A stretch of DNA of 64,000 nt from positions 62,001 through 126,000 of the forward strand of contig NZ_LROZ01000008.1 of assembly GCF_001549985.1 (NCBI RefSeq). The letters are read 5' to 3'. Positions within the stretch are counted from its first letter, which is position 1. The number at the start of each line of letters is the position of its first letter. Made by a program: the position numbers and the translations under genes. Below are positions 35,398-46,337 of this stretch, in pieces. A model generated the notes under the pieces. That model worked only from the letters and a program-made list of their open reading frames with translations. It was not told where the DNA came from and made no database searches. The DNA comes from Myroides odoratus (lineage in GTDB: Bacteria; Bacteroidota; Bacteroidia; Flavobacteriales; Flavobacteriaceae).

Positions 35398-37470
35398 TTA
35401 CTTTTTATCTGGAGTTTTTTCCGTTGTTACTTCAGCCGTATTTCCTGTTGGAATAAAGAATTCCATTGGAAAGCTTTTAAAGTATTTCAACACAGCCAAA
35501 GCAAGTTCTCTCGTCTCTTTAAATGGAATATTTCGAGAGCGGAAAGCCAATAGAATGGATAAACCAAAACTCACAATAAAGTTCATGAATCCAATCAACC
35601 ACATTCCGATAAATGCCCACACTAAAAGTGAGGTTGGCGCTTCAAATCCTGATCCATAGAATCCAATGGCGATATTTCCACTGACAAAGGTAATGTGTCG
35701 AATATCGATATCTAGACCAATGAAGGTTCCAATCGCTCCACATGTACCCATAAATAGACCAAAGCAAATATTCGAGGCAATACCCGGCCATTTGGTATCT
35801 ACCCAATTGGCGATTTTTGTCGAACGTTGAAGCCCAAAATTATATTTCAACCAAGGATGTTCTTGTATACGGTAAAAAACGCGGTTGTGCTTATTTCTGT
35901 TGGATACATTACCCGAGATAATACCAGACAAGAATAAGAAAATACCAGCAATACCTGCATGAAACAACGCTTTTGATTCGATTGGATCGGCGTCAATAAG
36001 CATGCCTCTCCATTCTTTTTGAGCTAGGTTTACCTCAAATACCGAATCAAATCCCCACATCAATAACAAAGCAATCGGAAAAGCTAAAATTACGTTTCCG
36101 ATAAAGGCAATAAACTGAGAGCGCACTAATCGCGCAAATAATTTAGCAAAGCCAATGTGCTTATTCGCACTGTCTACGTGTTGTTTTTGTCCATCTTCAA
36201 TGGCTTTAATAATCGCAGCAGCCGTCATCGCGGGTTGCTTCGTTGCTAAAGTAAAGCCGAGCAGATAGATTAAACAGAATCCTAAGGCATAATTCAAGCT
36301 ATACAGCATGGCATGGCCAAAAATACTAGCATCCAGCTTATGTGCTAATAACTTGAGAATACACATAAAACCAACAATGATACCTGCTCCCATGGATCCT
36401 CTAAACATATGCCAATACTCTCCTGCGGTTTTGGTTATGTAATGTTCTCCTGTTTTGGCGGTATGTTGTGTAATTTCGTAGGAAATCAACTGGGTACTTT
36501 CCTTAATTAATCCTGATACGTTGTATTTATAACAGTTGTATCCGATTAATTTACGTGCCAATTCAATGGTGTTTTTTTTCTTTTCTAAGGCAGTGTCTTC
36601 TCCTTCAATAATGATGAGTGAAAGCAAAACGTCAACTCGCTGCAATTGCTGTCTTAGGCGTAATAAACTTTGGTTCACCTTAATCGAGATTCCATATTTA
36701 GAACTGTTCTTAAAGGCTTGGTTGACAAAATCCAAACATTGTTTGTGAAAGATTTTAATTTGCTTGCAATTGATATCGCTAAGTGTCAAATAACTGATAT
36801 TTCCTTTTAGTATACTGGAAGCCACTTCCATAAACTCTTTTTCTAAAGCCAAAAACGGGCTTTCAAAGTGAGAATACTCTGGTACCATGCTAATAATCGA
36901 ACTTTCCATCGCTCTACCACTCATGCGTTGCGTAATTAGCCCAATAGAGTTCAACAACTCGCCCATAACAGACTCGTCAGAAATATTAGTAAAGATGTCC
37001 ATGAAGTTCAACTGTTCAAATAGTTCTAACAGCTGTTCTTCTGGGATCAAATCAACCCATGCCGCATCGGTATGTTTGTAAAACACTTGGTTTAATACAT
37101 ACTCATAGGTATCTTTTTCGGGTTGATATGGTAAAACTTTCGCCCATAAACGCTTTTTAACTTCATAGAAGAAATCAGAATCTTGTAAAATTCCTGCATC
37201 TGAAATCATACGGCTGAAACGTCTATTAGAAAGGATTTCTTTCAAATATTCAATCAGGGCTAATCGTTCGACTTCGTGGGTTTTTAAATAAGATGTAAAA
37301 GAATCTATGGAAACTCGATTTGTTTTTTTTATATTTCGCGGTCGAAAAATATGTACAAGATCGACTAAAAATGAAATATCTTCACTTGTATATATTTTAC
37401 CATCAACTACATATTTATTAAAAAGCTCCTCAATTCCTTGAGGTGATTGCAATATGTATCTTAATTTCAT
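35398..37470 (-). CDS. Gcr-type 'site-specific recombinase' family membrane protein
   Basis: 690 residues. The N-terminal half (1-340) is mainly helical and soluble. The C-terminal half has about six to seven hydrophobic segments (near 355-375, 390-410, 455-480, 515-535, 575-600, 605-625 and 635-660). This is the layout of Pfam family PF10136, named after a gonococcal recombinase gene (gcr). No serine- or tyrosine-recombinase catalytic motif is visible, and the many membrane helices make a DNA recombinase role doubtful. Family assignment is from memory of the family's length and layout. Monocistronic. Confidence 0.6.
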   Translation of the reverse strand: MKLRYILQSPQGIEELFNKYVVDGKIYTSEDISFLVDLVHIFRPRNIKKTNRVSIDSFTSYLKTHEVERLALIEYLKEILSNRRFSRMISDAGILQDSDFFYEVKKRLWAKVLPYQPEKDTYEYVLNQVFYKHTDAAWVDLIPEEQLLELFEQLNFMDIFTNISDESVMGELLNSIGLITQRMSGRAMESSIISMVPEYSHFESPFLALEKEFMEVASSILKGNISYLTLSDINCKQIKIFHKQCLDFVNQAFKNSSKYGISIKVNQSLLRLRQQLQRVDVLLSLIIIEGEDTALEKKKNTIELARKLIGYNCYKYNVSGLIKESTQLISYEITQHTAKTGEHYITKTAGEYWHMFRGSMGAGIIVGFMCILKLLAHKLDASIFGHAMLYSLNYALGFCLIYLLGFTLATKQPAMTAAAIIKAIEDGQKQHVDSANKHIGFAKLFARLVRSQFIAFIGNVILAFPIALLLMWGFDSVFEVNLAQKEWRGMLIDADPIESKALFHAGIAGIFLFLSGIISGNVSNRNKHNRVFYRIQEHPWLKYNFGLQRSTKIANWVDTKWPGIASNICFGLFMGTCGAIGTFIGLDIDIRHITFVSGNIAIGFYGSGFEAPTSLLVWAFIGMWLIGFMNFIVSFGLSILLAFRSRNIPFKETRELALAVLKYFKSFPMEFFIPTGNTAEVTTEKTPDKK

Positions 37471-37550
37471 TTAAAAATATATTTTTTTCTTAACAGTTGA
37501 ATAGAAATGACTAAAACTTGGCATAAATTTACGCCTTTATTTTATATCCT

Positions 37551-38021
37551 ATGATTGAAATCGAAAGAAAATTTCTTACTAAACGTACAAATTTTGAAAC
37601 TTTAGCGCATTCGAAAAATACAATTGCGCAAGGATACCTCAATAGTGATGCGGAACGCACGGTTCGCATTCGCTTAAAGAATGACAAGGGTTATATTACC
37701 ATCAAGGGAAAAAGTAACGCTGCGGGAACCTCGCGTTTTGAATGGGAAAAAGAAATCGACTTCAAAGAAGCAGAAGCTTTATTAGCCTTATGTGAAGACC
37801 ATGTTATTTCGAAAACGCGCTACCTTATTCCTGTAGGATCTCACACCTTTGAGGTGGATGTCTTTCACGGCAAAAACGAAGGGCTAATTGTAGCTGAAGT
37901 GGAACTTCAGGATGAAAATGAACGTTTTGAAAAACCAGATTGGCTAGGCGAAGAGGTTACAGGGCAATTGGAATATTACAATTCCTATTTATCCAAGCAT
38001 CCTTTTTCTACTTGGAAATAA
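37551..38021 (+). CDS. CYTH-domain protein (triphosphate tunnel metalloenzyme)
   Basis: 156 residues. Begins with the diagnostic ExExK motif: E3-I4-E5-R6-K7 (MIEIERKFL). Alternating basic and acidic strands follow (VRIRLKNDKGYITIKGK, RFEWEKEID, EVDVFHGKNEGLIVAEVEL) that line the tunnel of this fold. Members hydrolyse inorganic triphosphate or make cAMP (CyaB). Short single-domain bacterial forms are mostly tripolyphosphatases. Single gene between two convergent neighbours. Confidence 0.88.
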   Translation: MIEIERKFLTKRTNFETLAHSKNTIAQGYLNSDAERTVRIRLKNDKGYITIKGKSNAAGTSRFEWEKEIDFKEAEALLALCEDHVISKTRYLIPVGSHTFEVDVFHGKNEGLIVAEVELQDENERFEKPDWLGEEVTGQLEYYNSYLSKHPFSTWK

Positions 38022-38056
38022 AAGGCGATAAATCCTCGTCTTACCTATAAAAAAGT

Positions 38057-38089
38057 AAGCCCCTATTGATTGAGTATCAATAGGGGCTT
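38057..38089. terminator. Bidirectional terminator between CYTH gene and the giant surface protein gene
   Basis: A perfect 14-bp stem AAGCCCCTATTGAT / ATCAATAGGGGCTT with a 5-base loop. A and T runs are offset by a few bases on the left side. Confidence 0.8.
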
Positions 38090-38139
38090 CTTCACTTAGA
38101 AATCAACAATTTAAAAGAAACAACACGAAGTCATCTAGT

Positions 38140-41100
38140 TTATCTACTTATTTGAATCCATCCTGTACGCATTTTAGCATTGGTTACTACCACATAGTAA
38201 TACGTACCTGAAGGCAAATTATTTCCTCTTTTATCTTTTCCTGAAAACTCATCAGTATAATATCCATTGAAGTTAAATACTTCAATTCCGTTTCTATTGT
38301 AAATTTTTAGATTCGTTACTCCATAGTTTGACAGATCTAAACGATCATTAATACCATCCCCATTAGGAGAAAATCCTTTCGGCAATGGACATTCTTCATA
38401 CGTTACACGGAAACTAGATTGATCCGTACAATCTACCTTACCTTTACTTGATTTTGAATAGATATAGATTACCTGATCAACTAAAATCTGTTCTCCAGGT
38501 TGTAATTCACGTCCCTGTCCGTCCGGTTCCGTAAAATACTTGTTTCCTCTTGGCAACAATGGCAAGCTATAAAGTTCACAGTACATCACTTGATCTTCTA
38601 TTTCAAAAGCAGGAATAAACTCCAGAATTTCGATCGTCATTTTACTTTGATACGCACATCCTTCTTTCACCCCATAAACATACAATTGATGCTTGCCTAC
38701 GTTCTCAAATACATCGCCACCTTCCCAACGCTCTCCTTTTCCATAAGGCTCTGTATAATATGCTTCTCCTTCTGCTAATTCAGGCAATACGTAACTTTGA
38801 CAAGCAAGAATAGGCTGAACGTTTGTTGCAGTCAATATTTTATTGACAATTAAAGAAAAACTACTGTAGGTAAAACAATGCGTGTTTTTATTCTCTAGTT
38901 TCACGTATATTTCTGTCGGTTCTACCGCTGTTGTCGTATACGTAGTAGGCAGGCTATTGATATTGGCTAATAAATCTTCCTCCGAAGCAAAATAGGTAAC
39001 CAATAAATCTTTCGCTTGTAAAGACCCTACGACCTGTTTATCATTTTGAGCCAAATCATACGTATAGGCAAATCCAGGCTCTCTATGACAAGCATATAAA
39101 TTCGCTGGTTTAGTTATCTGGGGCTTCTCTTTGATAAAGCGGAATTCTTTATCAATAATTTGCTCATTCCCATTACAATGTAGATATGTAATACGCCCTG
39201 TATAGGTTACCGATTGATCAATGGTTACTTGAATATCTTGCTCTTCCGTTAGGAATTCACCATCTTTCAACCAACTAAAATGGGCAATGGATTCTCCACT
39301 TGGTACAAAACGCCAAGCCTCATTCGCAGCCGTCCATGTTCCCACATTTCGATTTGGAGGAACCACAGCTGCAGTTCCCGTAGCATTTTGAATTCCAACA
39401 ACACCCAATCCGCCATTGAAATTGGCACAACTCGGTCTATTTTTAATATACACTTCAATAATATTTGTGCCTTCATAAAGTACAATTTGAGACGTTTGCG
39501 TTGTTCCGTCTACATCATTGACATCATATGGGCATCGAGTCGCATCAAATAATCCTAAATGATAAATATTAAAAACCAAAGCTCGACAAGGAAAGGTTCC
39601 CAACACTTGGTAATTAACCGAATAATCTGCGGGTGAATTATTAGGGAACAAATCTTGCATCACCCCAAAAATGGTATTGACATACGGAATAGTGTTGCTA
39701 TTTGCACTATTTGTTGGTAATTGTACGTTTGGGTTCATCGAATATCCCGAAGAAGAATCAGGCGTGTATAACCCATTTTCAGCATGTCCGCGAACGCTAA
39801 ATGTAATCATCCCATTGGTTCCGATTAACACTTTATCATAGGACTTACCATAGAAACAAAAATCAAAACCTAAATCAATCACTTCAGACCAATGGTCATC
39901 TTTGGTTAATGGAATCAAATCTCCTCCAACAAAAGGGAAAGGCGGTTTATATTCAATGGCTTCTACAGTATAATCAGAGGTATCTTTGATATCAAAGAAG
40001 CTTGCCTTTAAATCAAGGTTTACGCTTTCATCGTCACAAATCACATAACTTCCGTCTTCTGTTTGTGGTAAATCAATAGGTTCTACTTCAATATTTGCAC
40101 ATCCGGGAGGATTGAAGAGGTTAAACAGGACAGCAGGACTCCAAGCACCTTGATCTGTATCCGAACAAATGGCTCGTACATACACGTGATAGAAAGCGCC
40201 TTCAACGGCATCCCTGAATACGTATCTCGGTGTATGCTCTACCCTAATCCCTACATTTAATGGCGTTGGGTCAGGTTGATTTGATTCTACAATATAAACC
40301 TCCCATTGTTGTTCTTGACCCAGAGGTGTCCACGTAATTTCAATATTGGATGAATTTGAAATTCTTACTGCTTGGACGTCGATCACATCTTTACAAGTAA
40401 AAGGTTTAATCCATAAATTATCAATAGCAGCAGGTGGTTGTTCTCCACTGCGATTATCTTGTTTCCATTCAAACACAATGCGAACATCTTGTCCTGCAAA
40501 AGCACGAATATCCATTCGGGTTTGGAATCGCTGAAATGTTCGACTATTAAAGAAGCCTTGTTCATCGATAGCAACTGCTTGATTTGAGCTAGCAACACTT
40601 ACCCCAGCTTCTGGGATATATGATAATGGTACAATCCAAGCCTTTACAAAATCCACCCCCACATTTTCTCTTGCCCTACTATCATATTGCTGTTCTCCTT
40701 GAGAACGCCAATCAAAACTAATTTCCAATTGCTCGAGGTTGGTAGGAATATGAATGTTTTTATACGCATGTACAATTTGTGCCTTATTCATGGTGTATTG
40801 GTTGTTTACTCCATTATTATTTGAAATATACAGTGCTTTTTGTCCACCATTATTTATGGCATTTCCTACTACCCATTGGTTTGGCAACGCATGCGTTACT
40901 CCAATTTTATGTGTTCCTTCGAAATCTTCATAATATGGTAAAGGATTCACCGAAACTAAAGGCGTTGTAGCAATAAAAGGTCCCGTCCATAAACTTGATT
41001 CCCCTTGACTACAAGCGGATCGTATCCAGACATAATACATCGTCCCTTCTTCTAAATTTGCAAACGTATAATTCGTTTCAGTAGTTGTATGGGTTGGGAC

Positions 41101-44100
41101 TGTTGCTTCATTAACCCCTATATTCTGATCCGTGGTCAAGAATAAGTCATATCCATTTTGTCCACTTTGTCCCGTCCAACTCACATCAAATCCTTGGTCT
41201 CGTATTTCCCCAATAGTTACGTCTGTTGGCGGTAAACAACTCTTGATAAAGAATTCAATATTGTCAATTGCAGCAGCTGGATTATTTCCCGTGCTTTCAT
41301 CTTGGGTCCACTCAAAAATAATACGCATCGTACGTCCTAAATACTCTTGAGCGGGAATGATAATTTGTTCCGGTGCAAAATCTTGACTTCCGGAATAATA
41401 TTCTCTTCCCAATCGCACCGCACTGCGGTTATCACTTTGTACAAGAACACCCGCACGCGGAGTATAATCCGCAGAAACAAACCAAACGCGGAAGTTATCA
41501 TAACTTCCTTCTCCGACATTGCGCCAGTCAAAATTCAACATCAATTCCATACCTGAAGCAGGGATGGCAAAATCTTTATACACATGAGAGGCTTGCCTTC
41601 TTCCAGGCACTGTATGCAAATAATGATTGCTAATTCCATTGTCATTCGAGATATACAAAGCCTTTGTTCCGCCATTATTCACTGCATTTCCAACAATCCA
41701 CTTATTATGGGTGTCATTTTGGTATGCAAAACTTGGATTTTGTTCAAAATCTTCTGTATAAGGCAACGTTGCAGGGGTTAAGGTGGTTTGTACAACAAGA
41801 GGACCTACCCAAAAACTTTTATCGCGTCCACAAACAGCGCGAACCCAAAGGGTATAGTAAGTTCCTTCTGCTAAATCTGGAAATACAAAGTTGGTATTTA
41901 TCGAACGATAGTTTCCTGGTGTCTCTGCTGTTGGAATATCATTCGTTGTCGTTAAATATAAATCATACGAACGCGCGCCATCTCCTTCCCATGTTGTAGC
42001 AATGGTACGGCTTGTTACCACACCTGCAGCAAAATTTCTTGGTGGACTACAAGTCACTACTTCTATATTCAGATTATCAAGGGCAGCAGCAGGTTGATAT
42101 CCGCCACTATTATCTTGTTGCCATTGAAAAACGAGACGATACACTTGTCCTTGAATGCTACCTACCTCAACGACGAAGTTTTCTCTCTTAAATTCTGTTT
42201 GTTCCCCAAACATTTCATGTCCTACCGGTATAGCTCCAGCCACATTTGTTGATATCAATGTACCTCCTACTGGTGTATAGGACGCTGGTACTAACCAAAC
42301 GCGGAAGAAATCATAGTTTATTTCTCCTAAACAACGCCAGTCAAATCCAATAGACAATTCGGTAGCATCTGTAGGAATTCTAAAATCTTTATAAGCGTGT
42401 ACCACTTGATCATACGCTGTATAATAGGTATTATTTGCACCTTGATCTTCACTGATGTATAATCCTTTTGTTCCTGATGCTTGTACAGCAGTACCAATAT
42501 ACCAACGATTAGTTCTATTTGTCGTAAAATCAAAGGTAGGATTCGATTCAAAATCTTCTACATAAGGTAAATCAACAGGTGTATTTGCTAAGGTTACCTC
42601 TTGTGGTCCAACCCAATCGCTTTGATTAGTATTAGAGCAAGCAGATCTCACCCATACCCAATACGTTTGACCTGGTGTTAAACCTTCAAAGGTATACGTT
42701 GTTGGTGTCGACTGATGTGTCGGTGTCGTCGTATCCTCTGGACTAGTCGTGGCTATCTCACTTAAAAATAGTTCATAGCCTGTCGTTGTTGCTTCCCATT
42801 GTGCCTGAAACCCATGATCTGACACATTGCTAATACTCAATGCCGTTGGAGCCCCGCAGAATGTCGTAGCTAGTTTTAAGTTATCTATAACCGCAGGAGG
42901 ATTACTTCCGCCGGATTGATCGTTGATCCACTCAAAAATCAATCGCATGGTTTGCCCCTCATACAGCTGTCCATCAAGATTAATCAACTCCGTGGTAAAC
43001 GCACGTACATTGGAAAAATTCACTCTTCCCACTTGTACTCCTCCACTAGCTGCTACCGTTATCTTCACACCTGCTCGAGGCGTATACGTTACCGGAACCC
43101 ACCATACGCTTAGCTTGTCATATTCGTTTTCTCCTACACCCATCCAATCAAAGATAAGCGTCATGTCGATCGCTCCTATTGGAATAGTGAAATCCTTAAA
43201 AATATGAGAAGCGATATTCTGAGATAAATAATTCGTATAGGCGTGCGTTTGTCCTCCATCATTGGAAATATACAACGCCTTTGTTCCACCGTGATTCACG
43301 GCTTGTCCAACAAACCATTGATTGATGGTATCATTGCTAATTCCGTACGATTGCTCTGTTTCAAAGTCATCTGTAAAAGGTAAATTCACTGGAATTAAGG
43401 TAGTCTGCACCGCTAATGGACCAATCCATCTTGAAGCTTCTGTACCACAGGTTGAACGAACCCAAACATAATAATTCGTTGCCTGATTTAAATTTTCAAA
43501 TGTAAATGTGGACGTATCTGAGGTAAAAGAAGCAACAGTTGATGCAGTAGGCGCTTCATTCGCTGTAGCCAAATACAATTCATAGCCTTGCACATTCGCT
43601 CGCTCTTGCCATGAAACCGCAAAGGTATGAGCCGTAAGACCATCCAATTGAAATGCCGTTGGTTCACTACACAAAATCGGCTGAATTGCTAGATTGTCAA
43701 TCGCCGCTGGATTTTGATTTCCATTGCGATCATCTTGTTGCCATTCGAAGACAAATCGAACCGTTTGTCCTTGAAAAGAACGCACATCTACATTCTTGGA
43801 AAATGAGGTAAAATCATTGTTTTGATACAAGGCTTCTGCATTAATTGCAAGTGCTTGTGGGTTATTGTTCAATGTTTCTCCTGCTTGTGGAACATAGGAC
43901 TGCGGAACTATCCACACGTTTAAAAAATCCACTGGATTGTACCCATTGCTACTGTAATCATAGCTCCTTTCTCCTTGTGCACGCCAATCGAAACTCACTG
44001 CTAACATATCGACTCCTTGTGGGATGTCGATATTTTTATAGGCATGAATAATTTGACTTGTATTATATTTATAAGTATTGCTTACTCCTTGGTCTTGGGT

Positions 44101-46314
44101 GATATACAGAGATTGTTGTCCACCATGGTTCACCGCTTGTCCCACATGCCATTGGTTGGGTTGAGCATGGGTAAAGCCGAAGATTGGATTGGATTCAAAA
44201 TCTTCTGTATAAGGTAAACTAACACTGGAAACCAAAGGCGTTTCTACAAAATAAGGGCCAACCCAATTACTTTTATCACTTGTACTACAGCTAGATCGTA
44301 GCCAAGCATGATATTTCGTCGCTTCATTTAAATTCAAAAAGGAATAAGAAGTTTCACTAGTAGAAGCTAACGGAGTTGTTGTATCCGTCGGAATTAAGTT
44401 TAAATCTGTTGTAATAAAAACGTCATACGCTGTGGTGTTCGTTGAAGCTGTCCAAGTCAGATCAAAAGCACCCGCTCTTAAATTGCTTGTACGCACCGCT
44501 GTTGGCGCTACACAATTGATCGCCGTAACGTTTAAATTATCAATTGCTGCTGCGGGATTATTTCCTGCGCTTTCATCCTGAGACCATTCGATTAGCAAAC
44601 GCATCGTTTGGCCTGCAAAAGAAGCAGCGTCTAAAAGTACTTGTTCACGTTGAAAATTTGCAGCGTTAGCATAGGCATTTTGCCCCACACGAATCATAGC
44701 TTGATCTCTTTCATTTATCTTCATCCCAGCCTGAGGAACGAAGGTAATCGGCACTAACCAAACTTTAAAGTTGTCATAGGAACCTTCCCCCACACATCGC
44801 CAATCAAAAGCTATGGCTAATTTTAAAGCATCCGAAGGAACAATAAAGTCTTGGTATAGGTGCGAAACTTCTCTTCTACCTGTATTAGGGTTATATTCAT
44901 TCGATTGTCCTCCATCTTTGGAAATATACAACGATTTACTTCCCCCATGATTTACTGCTGCTCCCACCACCCATTTGTTCACCGCACCATTGACGAAAAC
45001 AAAAGAAGGAGCTCCTTCAAAATCTTCGCTATAGGGAAGGGTCTTCGCAATTAGCTGCGTTTCTACTTCTAGAGGCCCCATCCAAATACTGGTTTCATCT
45101 GCACAAAGGGAACGCGCCCAAATAAAATAAGTTGTTGCGGGCTGTAATTGATCAATGATCAAATTATTCGTTGTCGCAGTATAGGTTCTCGCATTAGCAC
45201 TAGAAAGAGAAGCCTCTGTACTGATGAGGACTTCATATTGTTGATTGCTACTAGCAATCCATTCTAATTTCATGGATTCAGCTCCAATCGTGTTTAGCTT
45301 AAAATCCATGGGAGGAGCACAAGACACTTCTTCCAATTTCAAATTGTCAATAGCAGCGGCTGGTTGAGCACCACCACCACTTTCTTGTTTCCATTGAAAA
45401 ACTAGGCGATAGACTTGTCCTCCCTGTCCTTCTGTAGGAACGATAATGGTTTCATTCTTAAACACTGCATTTTCATGATAGTATCGCAAACCGATTTGTC
45501 TAACACCCGCTCTATTGGGATCAATTGGAGTGTGAGCTGTTGGTATATAGTCCTGAGGAACCAACCAAACACTCAAATAGTCCTCTTCAAGCTCCCCAAC
45601 TGAACGCCAATCAAAAGAAATGGCAATATTTTCAGCATGTTGTGGAAATACAAAATCTTTATAAACATGGGAAACTTGATTCGAATACAGCGCATATTCA
45701 TTTGTTCTCCCCTCATCTTTACTGATATATAAGGCGTAATCGGTATTGCTTTTTGCCCCACCTCCAATATACCACTGATTTGTTCTATCATTGCTAAATC
45801 CCACTAAGGGAGTCTGCTGAAAGTCTTCAAAATAAGGCAAAGAAACGGGAGTCATAGGTAAGTGAATAGCAAAGGGGCCTGCCCAATTGCTTTGCTCATT
45901 AAAGCTATTTTCACAAGTAGCTCTTATCCAGACATACACGTTGACTTGATTGTGGGGTAAATCCAAAGTTAGTGTAGCATCTGTGGTTGTATGCGTTGGA
46001 TTCATGAGTCCTGCTCCCGGAACATTCGTCGGACTCACAAATAAGTCATAAGAAATAGCATTTGATCTTGCTTCCCATCCTAACGTATAGGAATCTGCAG
46101 AAACATTTAGCAATTGAATGCTTTCTGGTGGATAACAAAAAGCAAATATAGCAGCTTCTTTGTGTTCCTTTTGTTTGGATAGTACTTCGACATTCGCTGT
46201 CTCAAGCGTTACTTTATCCTTACTTACTTCTATATTGGCCCGTAGGGCATGGCCCCACAAAACAAGAAAAAGTAGCGTGACTAAAAAGGTATTTCTTACC
46301 TTTACCTTGTTCAT
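38140..46314 (-). CDS. Giant cell-surface protein: Fn3 / choice-of-anchor J repeats with type IX secretion C-terminal domain
   Basis: 2724 residues. After a signal peptide (about 1-27) come eight fibronectin type III-like modules (each ending near W-x-GP) alternating with seven ~170-residue 'choice-of-anchor J'/MAM-like modules. The J modules start near residues 158, 423, 699, 976, 1247, 1516 and 1790. Each opens with LPYxEDFE and closes with a PAAAIDNL motif. Residues about 2070-2320 form another beta module (GFDFCFYGKSYDKVLIG), followed by ~300 residues of divergent repeats. The C-terminus (about 2640-2724) is the gliding-motility/CHU_C type B sorting domain: GFSPNGDGINDRLDL, then NRNGIEVF and LPSGTYYYVV. 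It should be exported by the type IX system and displayed or released, probably as an adhesin. No catalytic domain is recognised. Confidence 0.9.
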   Translation of the reverse strand: MNKVKVRNTFLVTLLFLVLWGHALRANIEVSKDKVTLETANVEVLSKQKEHKEAAIFAFCYPPESIQLLNVSADSYTLGWEARSNAISYDLFVSPTNVPGAGLMNPTHTTTDATLTLDLPHNQVNVYVWIRATCENSFNEQSNWAGPFAIHLPMTPVSLPYFEDFQQTPLVGFSNDRTNQWYIGGGAKSNTDYALYISKDEGRTNEYALYSNQVSHVYKDFVFPQHAENIAISFDWRSVGELEEDYLSVWLVPQDYIPTAHTPIDPNRAGVRQIGLRYYHENAVFKNETIIVPTEGQGGQVYRLVFQWKQESGGGAQPAAAIDNLKLEEVSCAPPMDFKLNTIGAESMKLEWIASSNQQYEVLISTEASLSSANARTYTATTNNLIIDQLQPATTYFIWARSLCADETSIWMGPLEVETQLIAKTLPYSEDFEGAPSFVFVNGAVNKWVVGAAVNHGGSKSLYISKDGGQSNEYNPNTGRREVSHLYQDFIVPSDALKLAIAFDWRCVGEGSYDNFKVWLVPITFVPQAGMKINERDQAMIRVGQNAYANAANFQREQVLLDAASFAGQTMRLLIEWSQDESAGNNPAAAIDNLNVTAINCVAPTAVRTSNLRAGAFDLTWTASTNTTAYDVFITTDLNLIPTDTTTPLASTSETSYSFLNLNEATKYHAWLRSSCSTSDKSNWVGPYFVETPLVSSVSLPYTEDFESNPIFGFTHAQPNQWHVGQAVNHGGQQSLYITQDQGVSNTYKYNTSQIIHAYKNIDIPQGVDMLAVSFDWRAQGERSYDYSSNGYNPVDFLNVWIVPQSYVPQAGETLNNNPQALAINAEALYQNNDFTSFSKNVDVRSFQGQTVRFVFEWQQDDRNGNQNPAAIDNLAIQPILCSEPTAFQLDGLTAHTFAVSWQERANVQGYELYLATANEAPTASTVASFTSDTSTFTFENLNQATNYYVWVRSTCGTEASRWIGPLAVQTTLIPVNLPFTDDFETEQSYGISNDTINQWFVGQAVNHGGTKALYISNDGGQTHAYTNYLSQNIASHIFKDFTIPIGAIDMTLIFDWMGVGENEYDKLSVWWVPVTYTPRAGVKITVAASGGVQVGRVNFSNVRAFTTELINLDGQLYEGQTMRLIFEWINDQSGGSNPPAVIDNLKLATTFCGAPTALSISNVSDHGFQAQWEATTTGYELFLSEIATTSPEDTTTPTHQSTPTTYTFEGLTPGQTYWVWVRSACSNTNQSDWVGPQEVTLANTPVDLPYVEDFESNPTFDFTTNRTNRWYIGTAVQASGTKGLYISEDQGANNTYYTAYDQVVHAYKDFRIPTDATELSIGFDWRCLGEINYDFFRVWLVPASYTPVGGTLISTNVAGAIPVGHEMFGEQTEFKRENFVVEVGSIQGQVYRLVFQWQQDNSGGYQPAAALDNLNIEVVTCSPPRNFAAGVVTSRTIATTWEGDGARSYDLYLTTTNDIPTAETPGNYRSINTNFVFPDLAEGTYYTLWVRAVCGRDKSFWVGPLVVQTTLTPATLPYTEDFEQNPSFAYQNDTHNKWIVGNAVNNGGTKALYISNDNGISNHYLHTVPGRRQASHVYKDFAIPASGMELMLNFDWRNVGEGSYDNFRVWFVSADYTPRAGVLVQSDNRSAVRLGREYYSGSQDFAPEQIIIPAQEYLGRTMRIIFEWTQDESTGNNPAAAIDNIEFFIKSCLPPTDVTIGEIRDQGFDVSWTGQSGQNGYDLFLTTDQNIGVNEATVPTHTTTETNYTFANLEEGTMYYVWIRSACSQGESSLWTGPFIATTPLVSVNPLPYYEDFEGTHKIGVTHALPNQWVVGNAINNGGQKALYISNNNGVNNQYTMNKAQIVHAYKNIHIPTNLEQLEISFDWRSQGEQQYDSRARENVGVDFVKAWIVPLSYIPEAGVSVASSNQAVAIDEQGFFNSRTFQRFQTRMDIRAFAGQDVRIVFEWKQDNRSGEQPPAAIDNLWIKPFTCKDVIDVQAVRISNSSNIEITWTPLGQEQQWEVYIVESNQPDPTPLNVGIRVEHTPRYVFRDAVEGAFYHVYVRAICSDTDQGAWSPAVLFNLFNPPGCANIEVEPIDLPQTEDGSYVICDDESVNLDLKASFFDIKDTSDYTVEAIEYKPPFPFVGGDLIPLTKDDHWSEVIDLGFDFCFYGKSYDKVLIGTNGMITFSVRGHAENGLYTPDSSSGYSMNPNVQLPTNSANSNTIPYVNTIFGVMQDLFPNNSPADYSVNYQVLGTFPCRALVFNIYHLGLFDATRCPYDVNDVDGTTQTSQIVLYEGTNIIEVYIKNRPSCANFNGGLGVVGIQNATGTAAVVPPNRNVGTWTAANEAWRFVPSGESIAHFSWLKDGEFLTEEQDIQVTIDQSVTYTGRITYLHCNGNEQIIDKEFRFIKEKPQITKPANLYACHREPGFAYTYDLAQNDKQVVGSLQAKDLLVTYFASEEDLLANINSLPTTYTTTAVEPTEIYVKLENKNTHCFTYSSFSLIVNKILTATNVQPILACQSYVLPELAEGEAYYTEPYGKGERWEGGDVFENVGKHQLYVYGVKEGCAYQSKMTIEILEFIPAFEIEDQVMYCELYSLPLLPRGNKYFTEPDGQGRELQPGEQILVDQVIYIYSKSSKGKVDCTDQSSFRVTYEECPLPKGFSPNGDGINDRLDLSNYGVTNLKIYNRNGIEVFNFNGYYTDEFSGKDKRGNNLPSGTYYYVVVTNAKMRTGWIQISR

Positions 46315-46337
46315 ACTTTCAGTGTTTTAATTTAGAC

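Noticed and set aside
38140..46314. Regular repeats in the giant gene as a possible CRISPR or satellite array
   Set aside because: The period is a protein-domain period of about 800 bases with diverged DNA, inside one continuous coding frame.
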